From an uncultured Catenibacillus sp. (GTDB lineage: Bacteria > Bacillota > Clostridia > Lachnospirales > Lachnospiraceae): a stretch of DNA of 40,555 nucleotides. Position numbers and translations under genes: made by a program. The DNA lies in assembly GCA_934339005.1 (NCBI GenBank), contig CAKRHR010000024.1, forward strand, positions 1 to 40,555, read 5' to 3'. Below are positions 7,518-16,065 of this stretch, in pieces (position 1 is the first letter of the stretch; each line of letters starts with the position of its first letter). The notes under the pieces were generated by a model, which saw nothing but the letters and a program-made list of their open reading frames with translations, had not been told where the DNA came from and did no database searches.

Positions 7518-8714
7518 ATGTTTAAATGGCTGATGCTGTTTGTATATATTCTTTTAAGCACCTATATTTTGTGGCGCATGATTCACTGGTTTAAAATTGT
7601 AACGCCATTATTTCGATATAAGCGGACGCAGGCAGTTTGGATTGGGTTGTTTGTGCTGATGGATTCGACACTGTTTTGGGGCGTGTTTTTGCCACATTCT
7701 GCTTTTCAGACGTTGATTCGCAAGGTGAGTAATATATGGCTGGCATTCTTTCTCTTTGTGCTGACCTTTATTATTTTTGCAGATATTATTGTTTTGGTGC
7801 TTAAATGCATTCATCGCAGGCATGCGATTGGGGTACTTAAAAAACGGTGGTGTGCACTGCTTTTGGGTGTCAGCGTTGGTGTATGCGGTCTGGGATTTAC
7901 CGTTTATGGCAGTATTCATGCCAGACATATCATAACACAAAGTTATGATGTGACTGTGCAAAAACAGGTGGATGGTATAGACACATTAAATATGGTGCTT
8001 GTAGCGGATTTGCATATGGGTTACAGCATTGGATGTAAAGAAATTCAGCATATGGCAGACCAGATTAATGCAATGCAGCCGGATATTGTGTTGTATGCAG
8101 GCGATATTTTTGATAATGATTACGATGCCCTGGATGATGATCAGGCGCTTATTGAGATTTTGAAAGGCATCAAAGCAACTTATGGTTCATATGCGGTGTA
8201 TGGTAATCATGATGTGACCGAAAAACTGGTCGGAGGTTTCTCTACGAGCACATTATCCCATGCATTCAGGGATATTCGTATGGAGAAATTTCTGGATGCA
8301 GCAAACATTCATGTGCTGACGGATGATGTTCTTGGTGTGGCAGATGGGCAGATTCAGATAATCGGACGTCTGGATGGCGAAAAAGCCGGGGATGGTACGA
8401 AAAACAGAGCGGCACTTAGTACATTGATTGCTGAGTGTGACCAGAGCAAACCGATAATTTTATTAAATCATGAACCGAATGGACTTCAGGAAGCGGCAGA
8501 TGAAGGTGTGGATTTGATGCTTTGCGGGCATACGCATGCAGGTCAGTTTTTTCCATTGACGATTGTACAGCCCCTTGTCTGGGAAAATTACTGGGGTATC
8601 AAAAAGATTGACAATATGTACAGTATTGTGACATCTGGTATCGGTGTTTACGGGCCGGCAGTCAGAGTTGGCACAAACAGTGAAGTGATGCAGATAAAGG
8701 TACATTTTGAGTAG
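7518..8714 (+). CDS. membrane-anchored metallophosphoesterase
   Basis: 398-residue protein with about four N-terminal membrane helices (to about residue 130) followed by a calcineurin-like phosphoesterase domain. The metal-binding blocks are in order: DLH (164-166), GD (195-196, in LYAGDIFDN), GNHD (229-232), NHEP and GHTHAGQ. This architecture resembles the YkoQ/YaeI group, where some members cleave pyrophosphate bonds of lipid precursors; the substrate here is unknown. GGAGGA (7504-7509) precedes ATG 7518, and the gene starts four bases after the GH32 stop, so both share the promoter at 5971. The functional link between a sugar hydrolase and this enzyme is not obvious and may be only transcriptional convenience. 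Confidence 0.88.
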   Translation: MFKWLMLFVYILLSTYILWRMIHWFKIVTPLFRYKRTQAVWIGLFVLMDSTLFWGVFLPHSAFQTLIRKVSNIWLAFFLFVLTFIIFADIIVLVLKCIHRRHAIGVLKKRWCALLLGVSVGVCGLGFTVYGSIHARHIITQSYDVTVQKQVDGIDTLNMVLVADLHMGYSIGCKEIQHMADQINAMQPDIVLYAGDIFDNDYDALDDDQALIEILKGIKATYGSYAVYGNHDVTEKLVGGFSTSTLSHAFRDIRMEKFLDAANIHVLTDDVLGVADGQIQIIGRLDGEKAGDGTKNRAALSTLIAECDQSKPIILLNHEPNGLQEAADEGVDLMLCGHTHAGQFFPLTIVQPLVWENYWGIKKIDNMYSIVTSGIGVYGPAVRVGTNSEVMQIKVHFE

Positions 8715-8843
8715 CGTTTGATTTTTATGAATCATTTAAAATCACAATTTGGTTATTTTTGAAATAGTGATTATAGGACAGAGAATAGAATATTTAAAGA
8801 TGAAAAATCAAAGATGTGCTATGGTATTTAAAATATGTAGCAG

Positions 8844-10718
8844 ATGGAGAAAAATGTGGAAACAAGAAAAGTAATGAAAAAGCATGCAAAGGCAGCGCTG
8901 AAAAAGCATTATTTTGTGTATTTTATAGCGTGTCTTTTAGCAGCAATTATGGGTATTGAGTTTGTAAGCTCGATTGATGCTTTTAAAGTGACAAAATCCT
9001 ATGAAACAACATCTAAAGTAAATTATTATACAAAAATATTATCCACGGATGATAATATGTATGATGTGCTTTTAGATGGTTACATGGAAAAGCAGGAAAT
9101 TTATAATGAAAGCCTTGCACAGAAAAATGACGATACAACTGTAGGAAAAATACTTGGACATAGGAGAGGCGTATTGGCCTCTGTTGTGAATGGTGTATCT
9201 TCAGGTTCATTTATGACACAGTTTGTCATGTTGGTGCGTTCTATGACAACGTCGGATAGTATTGCAGCAGGTATTATCGTATTTGGCGGTATGCTGCTTA
9301 CTTTTGCAATCTGGTTCTTTTTAAAAAATACATACAGAGTAACTGTGCGAAGAATTTATCTGGAGGGCAGATTATATTCTGAGATTTCGAAACAGCGATT
9401 TTTATTTTTATTCCGTATAAAAAAGCTTTCAAAAGCGGCAGTGACAATGCTTTTGTTGTCGATTTATCAGACTCTTTGGAATATAACAATTATTGGAGGT
9501 ATGATTAAGCACTATTCTTATTTGATGGTGCCGTTTATTGTGGCTGAAAATCCGGATATTTCACTAAATGCGGCTATTAAATTATCCCGTCAGATGATGA
9601 AAGGGCATAAATGGGAATATTTTTTGAATGACCTGACATTTCTTGGTTGGGAATTTTTAGGAAGTCTGACAATAGGATTGTTGAAGTTGTTTTTCCTGAA
9701 TATGTATAAAACAGCTTATTTTGCAGAGTGTTATTATAATCTGCGTGGCGAAGCCAAACAGAAAGAACTTCCAAATGCAGATATGCTGGCAGATAATTAT
9801 TTGTTTGAATATGCATCAGATGAAGTGCTTGCAAAAGAATATGCAGTGATTGAAGAACTTCAGAAAAATAAAACGCATATTTCAGATATTATGAAAAAAG
9901 GCTTGGCAGCATGGATCGCCAGATGGTTTGGTATTTCTCTGATGTCTAAAGAAGTGAATGAACAGTATGCCAGAGAACAGGTTGAAAAATTGACGATTGA
10001 AAAATATCAGAATGAAATTGAGCGGAAAGCGTATCCGACCCGTTTATATATGGTGCCTGAAAAACTGAAAAATCCCCGGGTTGCCAATATTAATTACATG
10101 CGTCTGTACAGTGTCACATCACTGATTCTGATTTTCTTTACGATGTGCTTTGTTGGATGGCTTTGGGAAGTCAGTTTACATCTGATTTCAGATGGTGAAT
10201 TTGTTAATCGTGGTGTTATGCATGGTCCATGGCTGCCGATTTATGGCTCCGGTTGTGTATTGATTCTGATTTTACTAAACAAATTCAGAAAAAATCCAGG
10301 TGCTGAATTTACAGCAACGATTGTTTTATGTGGTTTGCTTGAATATTTTACATCTTATTTCCTTGAAATTACAAATAATGGCACAAAATGGTGGGATTAT
10401 TCAGGATATTTTTTGAATTTAAATGGTCGAATCTGTGCAGAGGGGCTGCTTGTTTTTGGTGTCGGTGGCTGTACGATGGTTTATTTTGTGGCGCCGATTT
10501 TAGATAATTTCTATAAGAAGATTAATTCAAAGCTTGCGGTGATTATTTGTGCCATATTGCTTATAGCCTTTGTCAGTGATCAGATTTATTCAAAAGATCA
10601 TCCGAATGTCGGTAAAGGTATCACAGACTATGCGATGGCAGAACAGTTGCAGGCGGCAGAGTGTTATCCTGAAACTGAAAAAATAGATTGCAGGATAGAA
10701 GCTGTTTGGTTATACTAA
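8844..10718 (+). CDS. DUF975 - PF06541 multi-pass membrane fusion protein
   Basis: 624-residue membrane protein joining two families. The N-terminal half (about 1-310) has the DUF975 pattern: helices separated by a conserved amphipathic region containing MIKHYSYLMVPFIVAENPD and INLAIK-like residues (SLNAAIKLSRQMMKG). The C-terminal part (about 425-580) matches the putative ABC-transporter type IV family PF06541, seen in FVGWLWEVSLH, RGVMHGPWLPIYGSG, EYFTSYFLE and WWDYSGYFLNLNGRIC. Despite that family name there is no ATPase here or nearby, so a transport role is unproved. The start is uncertain: ATG 8844 has a poor ribosome site, GTG 8856 lies behind GGAGA, and ATG 8874 is also in frame. The preceding 129 bases contain AATCAC/GTGATT arms and no convincing promoter. 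Confidence 0.8.
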   Translation: MEKNVETRKVMKKHAKAALKKHYFVYFIACLLAAIMGIEFVSSIDAFKVTKSYETTSKVNYYTKILSTDDNMYDVLLDGYMEKQEIYNESLAQKNDDTTVGKILGHRRGVLASVVNGVSSGSFMTQFVMLVRSMTTSDSIAAGIIVFGGMLLTFAIWFFLKNTYRVTVRRIYLEGRLYSEISKQRFLFLFRIKKLSKAAVTMLLLSIYQTLWNITIIGGMIKHYSYLMVPFIVAENPDISLNAAIKLSRQMMKGHKWEYFLNDLTFLGWEFLGSLTIGLLKLFFLNMYKTAYFAECYYNLRGEAKQKELPNADMLADNYLFEYASDEVLAKEYAVIEELQKNKTHISDIMKKGLAAWIARWFGISLMSKEVNEQYAREQVEKLTIEKYQNEIERKAYPTRLYMVPEKLKNPRVANINYMRLYSVTSLILIFFTMCFVGWLWEVSLHLISDGEFVNRGVMHGPWLPIYGSGCVLILILLNKFRKNPGAEFTATIVLCGLLEYFTSYFLEITNNGTKWWDYSGYFLNLNGRICAEGLLVFGVGGCTMVYFVAPILDNFYKKINSKLAVIICAILLIAFVSDQIYSKDHPNVGKGITDYAMAEQLQAAECYPETEKIDCRIEAVWLY

Positions 10719-10743
10719 CAAATGGAATGATATGATTGTAAGT

Positions 10744-10799
10744 GTCAATAACTTTAAAATACTCATTTGTACAGGCAAATTGTGTTTTAAAGTTTTGAC
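10744..10799 (+). terminator. nested hairpin after the DUF975 fusion gene
   Basis: GTCA (10744-10747) pairs with TGAC (10796-10799), AACTTTAAAA (10750-10759) pairs perfectly with TTTTAAAGTT (10785-10794), and an inner ATTTG/CAAAT (10765-10780) closes the loop. It lies 25 bases after the stop codon. It lacks a long T run, so it could be a weak terminator or an operator-like structure before the MerR gene. Confidence 0.5.
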
Positions 10800-10937
10800 A
10801 ACTTATATCATGTGATTCAAGGTGTCCAGCAAAGAATATAGATGGTTGCAGGTGTAAATTTAGATATGGAAATGACAAAGAAAACAGATAATTATATAAA
10901 TCAAAGCGCAGATATAGATACAGGAAAAGAAACACAG

Positions 10938-11768
10938 ATGTCTGGCAGGCAGGAGAGCAGGCTGCTGCAAATTGGTGAGGTTGCCAGAATGTATCATGTC
11001 AGTGTCGGAACCCTCAGACATTATGAAGCACAGGGATTGCTTCATCCGGAATATATTGATACCCATACAGGTTATCGTTATTACAGTGCAAGACAGTTGG
11101 AGGTATTGAATACGATTCGTTATCTGCGGGTATTAGATATACCACTGGCACAGATTAAAGATTTCCTTGCCAACAGAGATGTGGATGTCATTGAAGAAAA
11201 ACTTGTCAAACAGCAGGAACTGATTTACGAAAAGCAGCGTGAATTAGAATTGATTTCAAAAAAAATTGAACATCGTCTACATCATTTAAAAGATGCCACA
11301 TCATCTAAACTGGATGTTATTCAGGTGATAGAGCTGCCGAAGGAGAGAATTGTCTGGCTGCGGGATTCACTGCAGTTAAACTCTTATCTGGATTTGGAGT
11401 ATTCAATTCAAAAACTCCAGAAAAACCAGAAGGAGCCATTGGCATTTCTTGGAAAAGTAGGTGTAGGCATTTCTGCAAAAAGCCTTTTGGAAAATCGTTT
11501 TAACCAGTATGAACTTGTATTTTTAATGTTGGATGAAGAAGATGAATACAACGGTCATGTGGATGAATTTGAAGCGGGAAAATATGTATCTGTCCGTTTC
11601 CGCGGCAGTCACAACGAAGCTTCAGCTTACTACGAAAAACTTATGACCTATATCAAGGCAAAGTCCTTGATCATCGCCGGCTTCTCCAGAGAAATCACCC
11701 TGATAGACTACGGACTGACCAATAACCCCGACAAATTCGTAACTGAAATCCGCATCCCGGTGCGGTGA
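10938..11768 (+). CDS. MerR-family regulator with GyrI-like effector domain
   Basis: Transcription activator of the MerR family, 276 residues from the preferred start. The DNA-binding domain is clear: LLQIGEVARMYHVSVGTLRH followed by YEAQGLL and GYRYYSARQLEVLNTI. A coiled coil spans about residues 90-130 (KLVKQQELIYEKQRELEL), and the C-terminal 150 residues look like a GyrI-like ligand-binding barrel, as in BmrR/BltR drug sensors. ATG 10938 is chosen because AGGAAAAG lies about nine bases ahead; in-frame ATGs at 10842, 10866 and 10872 have no ribosome site and would add up to 32 low-complexity residues. The next gene starts within 40 bases, so they may be co-transcribed. No efflux pump or obvious target lies next to it. 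Confidence 0.85.
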   Translation: MSGRQESRLLQIGEVARMYHVSVGTLRHYEAQGLLHPEYIDTHTGYRYYSARQLEVLNTIRYLRVLDIPLAQIKDFLANRDVDVIEEKLVKQQELIYEKQRELELISKKIEHRLHHLKDATSSKLDVIQVIELPKERIVWLRDSLQLNSYLDLEYSIQKLQKNQKEPLAFLGKVGVGISAKSLLENRFNQYELVFLMLDEEDEYNGHVDEFEAGKYVSVRFRGSHNEASAYYEKLMTYIKAKSLIIAGFSREITLIDYGLTNNPDKFVTEIRIPVR

Positions 11769-11808
11769 AATGCTAAAATTTCAAATTGCAAAGAAAGGAA
11801 GATATTCA

Positions 11809-12354
11809 TTGGAAAACATCAATGAAAACTATAAAAAACTGGAGAACAACCTCGTTGACCTCATCATCGAAGAACAAGCTAAACTTGGATACCAAAAAGA
11901 AATGATACGTTTCTACTATCCATTAAGTTCACTAAATCACTTTTTCAATTGTAATGGTGATGCAGATCATATGCAGACATTACTTGCTGATTTTCCGGCA
12001 TACATGCTGAAAAACTACGGAGAAGTCCATGTTGGACACAAAGCAGACAGATTTTGCTTCAGATTATCTGCTGAAGCTTCAGAATATGTGTACAATACGA
12101 AAAATCCAAATGAATTTATCATTCAACTGATTCATTTACTGTCACACCATGATACAACCATGCAGCAGGTGAAAGACTTATTTAACCAGCAGCCGTGTGA
12201 CTGTGTGATTGAACCCGTAGACAATGGTGAGTTTGACATCATGATTCGTTTTATGGACAGTACTGACAGATATTACTATTGCTTTAAAGATGAGGGCTGT
12301 CATATCATATATCACAGATTTTTACCGGAAGATTATGAAGATTTTGATTTTTAA
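11809..12354 (+). CDS. DUF3877-like hypothetical protein, probable TTG start
   Basis: 181-residue soluble protein that I believe belongs to DUF3877, a Clostridia-restricted family of unknown function; the assignment is from memory of the conserved block EEQAKLGYQKEMIRFYYPLS and cannot be checked here. Other features are LSHHDTTMQQ and an acidic C-terminus. No membrane segment, signal peptide or catalytic motif is visible. The TTG at 11809 is preferred because AAAGGAAG sits eight bases upstream and the protein then begins with the helix ENINENYKKLENNL. The in-frame ATG at 11770, two bases after the MerR stop, would add 13 residues with only a weak GGTG site. Co-transcription with the MerR gene is likely. 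No function is proposed. Confidence 0.72.
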   Translation: MENINENYKKLENNLVDLIIEEQAKLGYQKEMIRFYYPLSSLNHFFNCNGDADHMQTLLADFPAYMLKNYGEVHVGHKADRFCFRLSAEASEYVYNTKNPNEFIIQLIHLLSHHDTTMQQVKDLFNQQPCDCVIEPVDNGEFDIMIRFMDSTDRYYYCFKDEGCHIIYHRFLPEDYEDFDF

Positions 12355-12357
12355 TTG

Positions 12358-12386
12358 TTGGTAAGTTACAAAAAATGTGTTATAAT
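12358..12386 (+). promoter_or_regulatory. promoter for pgi
   Basis: TTGGTA (12358-12363), 17-base spacer, TATAAT (12381-12386). Transcription would begin near 12393 and give a leader of about 109 bases. Confidence 0.75.
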
Positions 12387-12393
12387 AGGTAAT

Positions 12394-12458
12394 GGCCGAT
12401 TGGAAGACATTGGCTTAATGTAAAGGGGTAATAATAAGCGAAGCGGTATAGGCCGCTT
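12394..12458 (+). other. structured leader of pgi
   Basis: Two hairpins can form in the predicted leader: GCCGAT with ATTGGC (one G-T pair; about 12395-12415) and AAGCGG (12441-12446) with CCGCTT (12453-12458). A ribosome site AAGGAGG follows just before ATG 12502. No named RNA family is recognised. Confidence 0.4.
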
Positions 12459-12501
12459 TGACCTAAAGTATTGATATACTATTTTAAGGAGGAATCTTAT
12501 A

Positions 12502-14082
12502 ATGATTACTTGGAATAACCTGGATAAGCTTGAATCCTTCCAGAAACTTGAAAAGACAGAATATGTTAAACTTGCAGAAGTGATGTCAGGCGAAAGCGGT
12601 GCAGAACGTGTAAAGAAGTATACTATTCCTATGGCAGCTGGTCTTGCTTATAATTATGCAGCAAAACAGGTCGATGGTGAAGTTCTTGAAGCATTGGATA
12701 ACCTTGCAAAAGAAGCTCAGCTTGCTGACAAATTCAAAGAACTGTATAACGGTGCAGTGATTAACACCGGAGAGAATCGTCTTGTACTTCATCACATGAC
12801 ACGCGGTCAGCTTGGCAATGCTGTTGAAGCCGATGGCGTAGACAAACGTACATTTTATGTTGAACAGCAGAACAGAATCGCAGACTTTGCAAATAAAGTT
12901 CATGCAGGTGAGATTACAAATGCAGCAGGCGAGAAGTTCACAACAGTTGTTCAGATTGGTATCGGTGGTAGTGACCTTGGTCCTCGTGCGATGTATCTTG
13001 CACTTGAAAACTGGGCTAAGAAAAACAATAAATTTAAGATGGAAGCAAAGTTCATCAGTAACGTTGACCCTGATGATGCAGCAGGTGTATTAAATACAAT
13101 CGATGTTGCACATTCTATCTTCGTACTGGTATCAAAATCAGGTACAACACTTGAAACACTGACAAATGAATCATTTGTCAAAGACGCACTTAAGAATGCA
13201 GGTCTGGATGCTTCCAAGCATATGATCGCAGTCACAAGTGAGACATCACCACTTGCAAAAAGTGATGATTATCTTGCAGCATTCTTTATGGATGACTATA
13301 TCGGCGGACGTTTTTCATCAACTTCAGCCGTTGGCGGTGCTGTATTATCACTGGCATTTGGTCCTGAAGTATTTGCTGACTTCCTTAAAGGTGCAGCAGA
13401 AGAAGATAAAATTTCAATGAACAGTGACATCCTTGAAAACCCAGAGATGTTAGATGCCTTAATCGGTGTTTATGAACGTAATGTCCTTGGCTATCCAAGT
13501 ACAGCAGTGCTTCCATATTCCCAGGCTTTAAGCCGCTTCCCTGCACATTTACAGCAGTTGGATATGGAATCCAACGGTAAATCTGTCAACAGATTTGGTG
13601 AACCTGTGAATTATGTGACAGGCCCTGTGATTTTTGGTGAACCTGGTACAAACGGACAGCATTCTTTCTATCAGTTATTACATCAGGGTACAGATATTGT
13701 GCCTCTCCAGTTTGTCGGCTTCAGACAGAATCAGATGGATACAGATGTTGTGATTCAGGACAGCACAAGCCAGCAGAAACTCTGTGCAAACGTTGCAGCG
13801 CAGATTGTAGCATTTGCATGTGGTAAAGCAGATGATAACCGCAACAAGAACTTTGAAGGTGGTCGTCCATCAAGCATTATTATTGGTGGTCAGTTGACAC
13901 CGGAGGCACTTGGTGCATTGCTTGCACACTTTGAAAACAAAGTTATGTTCCAGGGCTTCTTATGGAATGTCAACAGTTTTGACCAGGAAGGCGTACAGCT
14001 TGGTAAAGTTCTTGCAAAACGTGTTCTTGCACATGAAACAGAAGGCGCATTAAAGGTTTACAGTGATTTACTGAATATCTAA
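12502..14082 (+). CDS. pgi: glucose-6-phosphate isomerase
   Basis: Cytoplasmic isomerase of glycolysis and gluconeogenesis, interconverting glucose 6-phosphate and fructose 6-phosphate. At 526 residues it is longer than the ~450-residue form of many Firmicutes and closer to the long bacterial form. Signature elements are GIGGSDLGP (153-161), the phosphate-binding SKSGTT (211-216), DYIGGRFS, QLDMESNGK with the catalytic Glu, and the FGEPGTNGQHSFYQLLHQGT block holding the ring-opening His. The start has a strong AAGGAGG site and its own promoter at 12358. The nitroreductase 75 bases downstream is probably transcribed separately or as read-through. Fructose released by the GH32 enzyme elsewhere in this window would enter glycolysis at the level of this enzyme's product after phosphorylation. 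Confidence 0.98.
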   Translation: MITWNNLDKLESFQKLEKTEYVKLAEVMSGESGAERVKKYTIPMAAGLAYNYAAKQVDGEVLEALDNLAKEAQLADKFKELYNGAVINTGENRLVLHHMTRGQLGNAVEADGVDKRTFYVEQQNRIADFANKVHAGEITNAAGEKFTTVVQIGIGGSDLGPRAMYLALENWAKKNNKFKMEAKFISNVDPDDAAGVLNTIDVAHSIFVLVSKSGTTLETLTNESFVKDALKNAGLDASKHMIAVTSETSPLAKSDDYLAAFFMDDYIGGRFSSTSAVGGAVLSLAFGPEVFADFLKGAAEEDKISMNSDILENPEMLDALIGVYERNVLGYPSTAVLPYSQALSRFPAHLQQLDMESNGKSVNRFGEPVNYVTGPVIFGEPGTNGQHSFYQLLHQGTDIVPLQFVGFRQNQMDTDVVIQDSTSQQKLCANVAAQIVAFACGKADDNRNKNFEGGRPSSIIIGGQLTPEALGALLAHFENKVMFQGFLWNVNSFDQEGVQLGKVLAKRVLAHETEGALKVYSDLLNI

Positions 14083-14101
14083 TGCAGTTGAGTTAATTTG
14101 T

Positions 14102-14131
14102 TTGAAAAATATTTAAATTATATTTTATATA
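14102..14131 (+). promoter_or_regulatory. possible promoter for the nitroreductase
   Basis: TTGAAA (14102-14107), an 18-base spacer and TATATA (14126-14131) precede the gene by 27 bases. The region is very AT-rich, so the match could be chance. Confidence 0.35.
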
Positions 14132-14157
14132 AAGGTATTTGAAAGGGGTTTTAAATC

Positions 14158-14676
14158 ATGAATGAAGTTGTAAAATCAATTATTGAAAGAGCCAGTTGTA
14201 ACAAGTACAAACCAGAACATCTTAAAAAAGAAGACATTGATTTAATCGTTAAAGCTGGTCTGGCTGCACCATCAGGCGGCAACCGTCAGCCTTGGAGAAT
14301 GGTTGTTGTAACAAATGATGAACTGGTTAAGAAGCTTTCAAAGATGAACATTGCTGTTATTGGCAAAGAAGGTATTGACCCATTTTATGGTGCACCTGAT
14401 GTTGTGCTTGTATTCGTTGAACCAGGCGGCACAGACGTTGAAGACGGTTCTTTAGCTTTAGGCAATATGCTGAATGCAGCTTATGCAATGGGTCTTGGTG
14501 GTCGTTGGATTAACCGTTGTAAAGAAATGTTTGAAACAGAAGAAGGTAAAGAATTACTTCGTTCATGGAATCTTCCAGAGAACTTAAGAGGTATCGGCTG
14601 CTGTATCTTAGGTTATCCTGATATGGAACTTGTGCCAAGAGAAAAAGTAGCAGACAGAGTTACATATGTAGATTAA
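14158..14676 (+). CDS. nitroreductase-family flavoprotein
   Basis: 172-residue protein of the FMN-dependent nitroreductase family. The N-terminus has the expected flavin-contact residues (SIIERASCNKYKPE in place of the usual RRSxRxF, and GLAAPSGGNRQPWR with the conserved Asn-Gln-Pro-Trp), and the central helix SLALGNMLNAAYAMGLGGRW matches the family's dimer-interface block. Near the end GIGCCILGYP contacts the flavin in relatives. The protein is compact, without ferredoxin or extra domains, so electrons must come from NAD(P)H or a separate carrier. Physiological substrate is unknown; such enzymes reduce quinones, nitroaromatics or enones. GAAAGGGG precedes the ATG. A terminator follows at 14788. 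Confidence 0.9.
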   Translation: MNEVVKSIIERASCNKYKPEHLKKEDIDLIVKAGLAAPSGGNRQPWRMVVVTNDELVKKLSKMNIAVIGKEGIDPFYGAPDVVLVFVEPGGTDVEDGSLALGNMLNAAYAMGLGGRWINRCKEMFETEEGKELLRSWNLPENLRGIGCCILGYPDMELVPREKVADRVTYVD

Positions 14677-14787
14677 TATTTATTTATGTAGTTGAAGATT
14701 TGCTTGCGCAGGTGGAGATTTAATTTGAGGTGATGCAGATTGTTGCAAGTTAAATCTCTGTAAATGAAATTTTGATGTAAAATAAAG

Positions 14788-14845
14788 ACCCGGTGGGATA
14801 GTAACTGTTGTTAGTAAACAGATTATCCTGCCAGGTTTTTATTTT
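14788..14845 (+). terminator. terminator after the nitroreductase
   Basis: Arms ACCCGGTGGGATA (14788-14800) and TATCCTGCCAGGT (14824-14836) pair with several G-T pairs; CTGTT/AACAG extends the stem inside, and a T-rich tract follows (14836-14845). An additional inverted repeat, GAGATTTAA (14715-14723) with TTAAATCTC (14750-14758), lies upstream. Confidence 0.75.
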
Positions 14846-14942
14846 AATGATTTTTATTTTGATTATAGTTCACTTTATAAGAAGTTTTCTGATATAAAAT
14901 GTTTTTTGTTTATAAATTCTATATTTATAGTTCACATAGATT

Positions 14943-15860
14943 TTATAATTTCCACAACAAATGTGCCAGTGCGGTAATCAGTGGAATGGTTACCAGTGAC
15001 AATATTGTGGAAATGACAACTGTTTCAACAGCATATGGATAATCCTTTTGATGCAGGTGTGCATATACAGCAACGTTTGAACCGACAGGGCAGGCGGAGG
15101 CAATCAAAACTGCTATTTTCAAATCTACATGTGTGTTTGGCAGGATGGATAATAAAAGCAACGATACAAGCGGGATAAGTACAAGGCGAACCCCGGAAAT
15201 AATATATAAATCTTTTTTACAAAACATTTTCGCAATATTTGTCTGTGCCAGATAAATACCAATCGTAAACATTGCCAGTGGTGTATTTAACTGAGATACA
15301 AATGTGACACATTGCAGAAGAATGTGAGGCATTTCAAATCCTGTAAAGTAAAAGAACAGTCCGATAATAATTGCAATCATAAATGGTGCGGTAATCACCT
15401 TTTTAAATGTTAGTGAGGCAGATTTGCCCTGAAGAATGCTTACGCCGTAAGTCCACTGTAAGAAATTTAAAAATGCGATAAATGAAGCGATGTAAAATAC
15501 AGCACCATCACTGACGCAGGCTACGATAATCGGAATACCAAAAAATCCTGGGTTTGAAAATGCAGATGCAAAGCCTGCAATTGCATCTTTTTTAAAGAAC
15601 AGTCGTGAAATAAGAATCGAGCAGAACAAAATCACTGCAGCTGCCAGGGTGCTCAGTGCAAGACCAATAGTGCTTTCTGTGCTGCGTTCGACAAGAAAAC
15701 TTTTAATAATGACGCAAGGCAGTGACAAATAAATTAAGATATTGCCAAGGCTCTTAGAACCTTCGTTAGATATTTTTTTGAAATGAAACATTAAATATCC
15801 AATACCCATCAGAAGAAACATAATTAACATTTGCCGCAGTAAAATCAACACGGTATCCAT
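14943..15860 (-). CDS. AEC-family transporter (auxin efflux carrier type)
   Basis: 305-residue integral membrane protein with about ten hydrophobic segments in two repeats, matching the AEC (Mem_trans, PF03547) family of organic anion or malate-type transporters. Typical features are the N-terminal KKISNEGSKSLGNILIYLSLPC motif area, SNPGFFGIPI after helix four, and the C-terminal ASACPVGSNVAVYA block. AAGAGGGGG precedes the ATG on this strand. It is transcribed away from a LysR-type gene, the common layout in which the regulator controls the transporter. On its strand TATAAT lies at 15925-15930 with only a weak -35. Substrate cannot be inferred; family members carry malate, malonate or other small acids. 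Confidence 0.9.
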   Translation of the reverse strand: MDTVLILLRQMLIMFLLMGIGYLMFHFKKISNEGSKSLGNILIYLSLPCVIIKSFLVERSTESTIGLALSTLAAAVILFCSILISRLFFKKDAIAGFASAFSNPGFFGIPIIVACVSDGAVFYIASFIAFLNFLQWTYGVSILQGKSASLTFKKVITAPFMIAIIIGLFFYFTGFEMPHILLQCVTFVSQLNTPLAMFTIGIYLAQTNIAKMFCKKDLYIISGVRLVLIPLVSLLLLSILPNTHVDLKIAVLIASACPVGSNVAVYAHLHQKDYPYAVETVVISTILSLVTIPLITALAHLLWKL

Positions 15861-15971
15861 TGTAAAATCCCCCTCTTTGTTTGATATCAGATACGTTATG
15901 CATCTGAATTTTTGACTAAACCTTATTATACAGGAAACTTTTAAAAAGAGATAATTATGATTTGTTTTATA

Positions 15972-16000
15972 TTTATAACACTCAAGTTATATAGTATAAT
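15972..16000 (+). promoter_or_regulatory. LysR promoter with embedded T-N11-A dyad
   Basis: TTTATA (15972-15977), 17-base spacer, TATAAT (15995-16000). Inside it TATAAC-N6-GTTATA (15974-15991) is a perfect six-base dyad of the T-N11-A kind that LysR proteins bind. It lies between the LysR gene and the divergent transporter, whose own TATAAT is at 15925-15930 on the other strand. Confidence 0.6.
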
Positions 16001-16065
16001 GAAATAAAATTGTAAGGAGTGCGAAACTGCAGAAACAAGAAAATATAGAAATCAGGAGGACTTAC

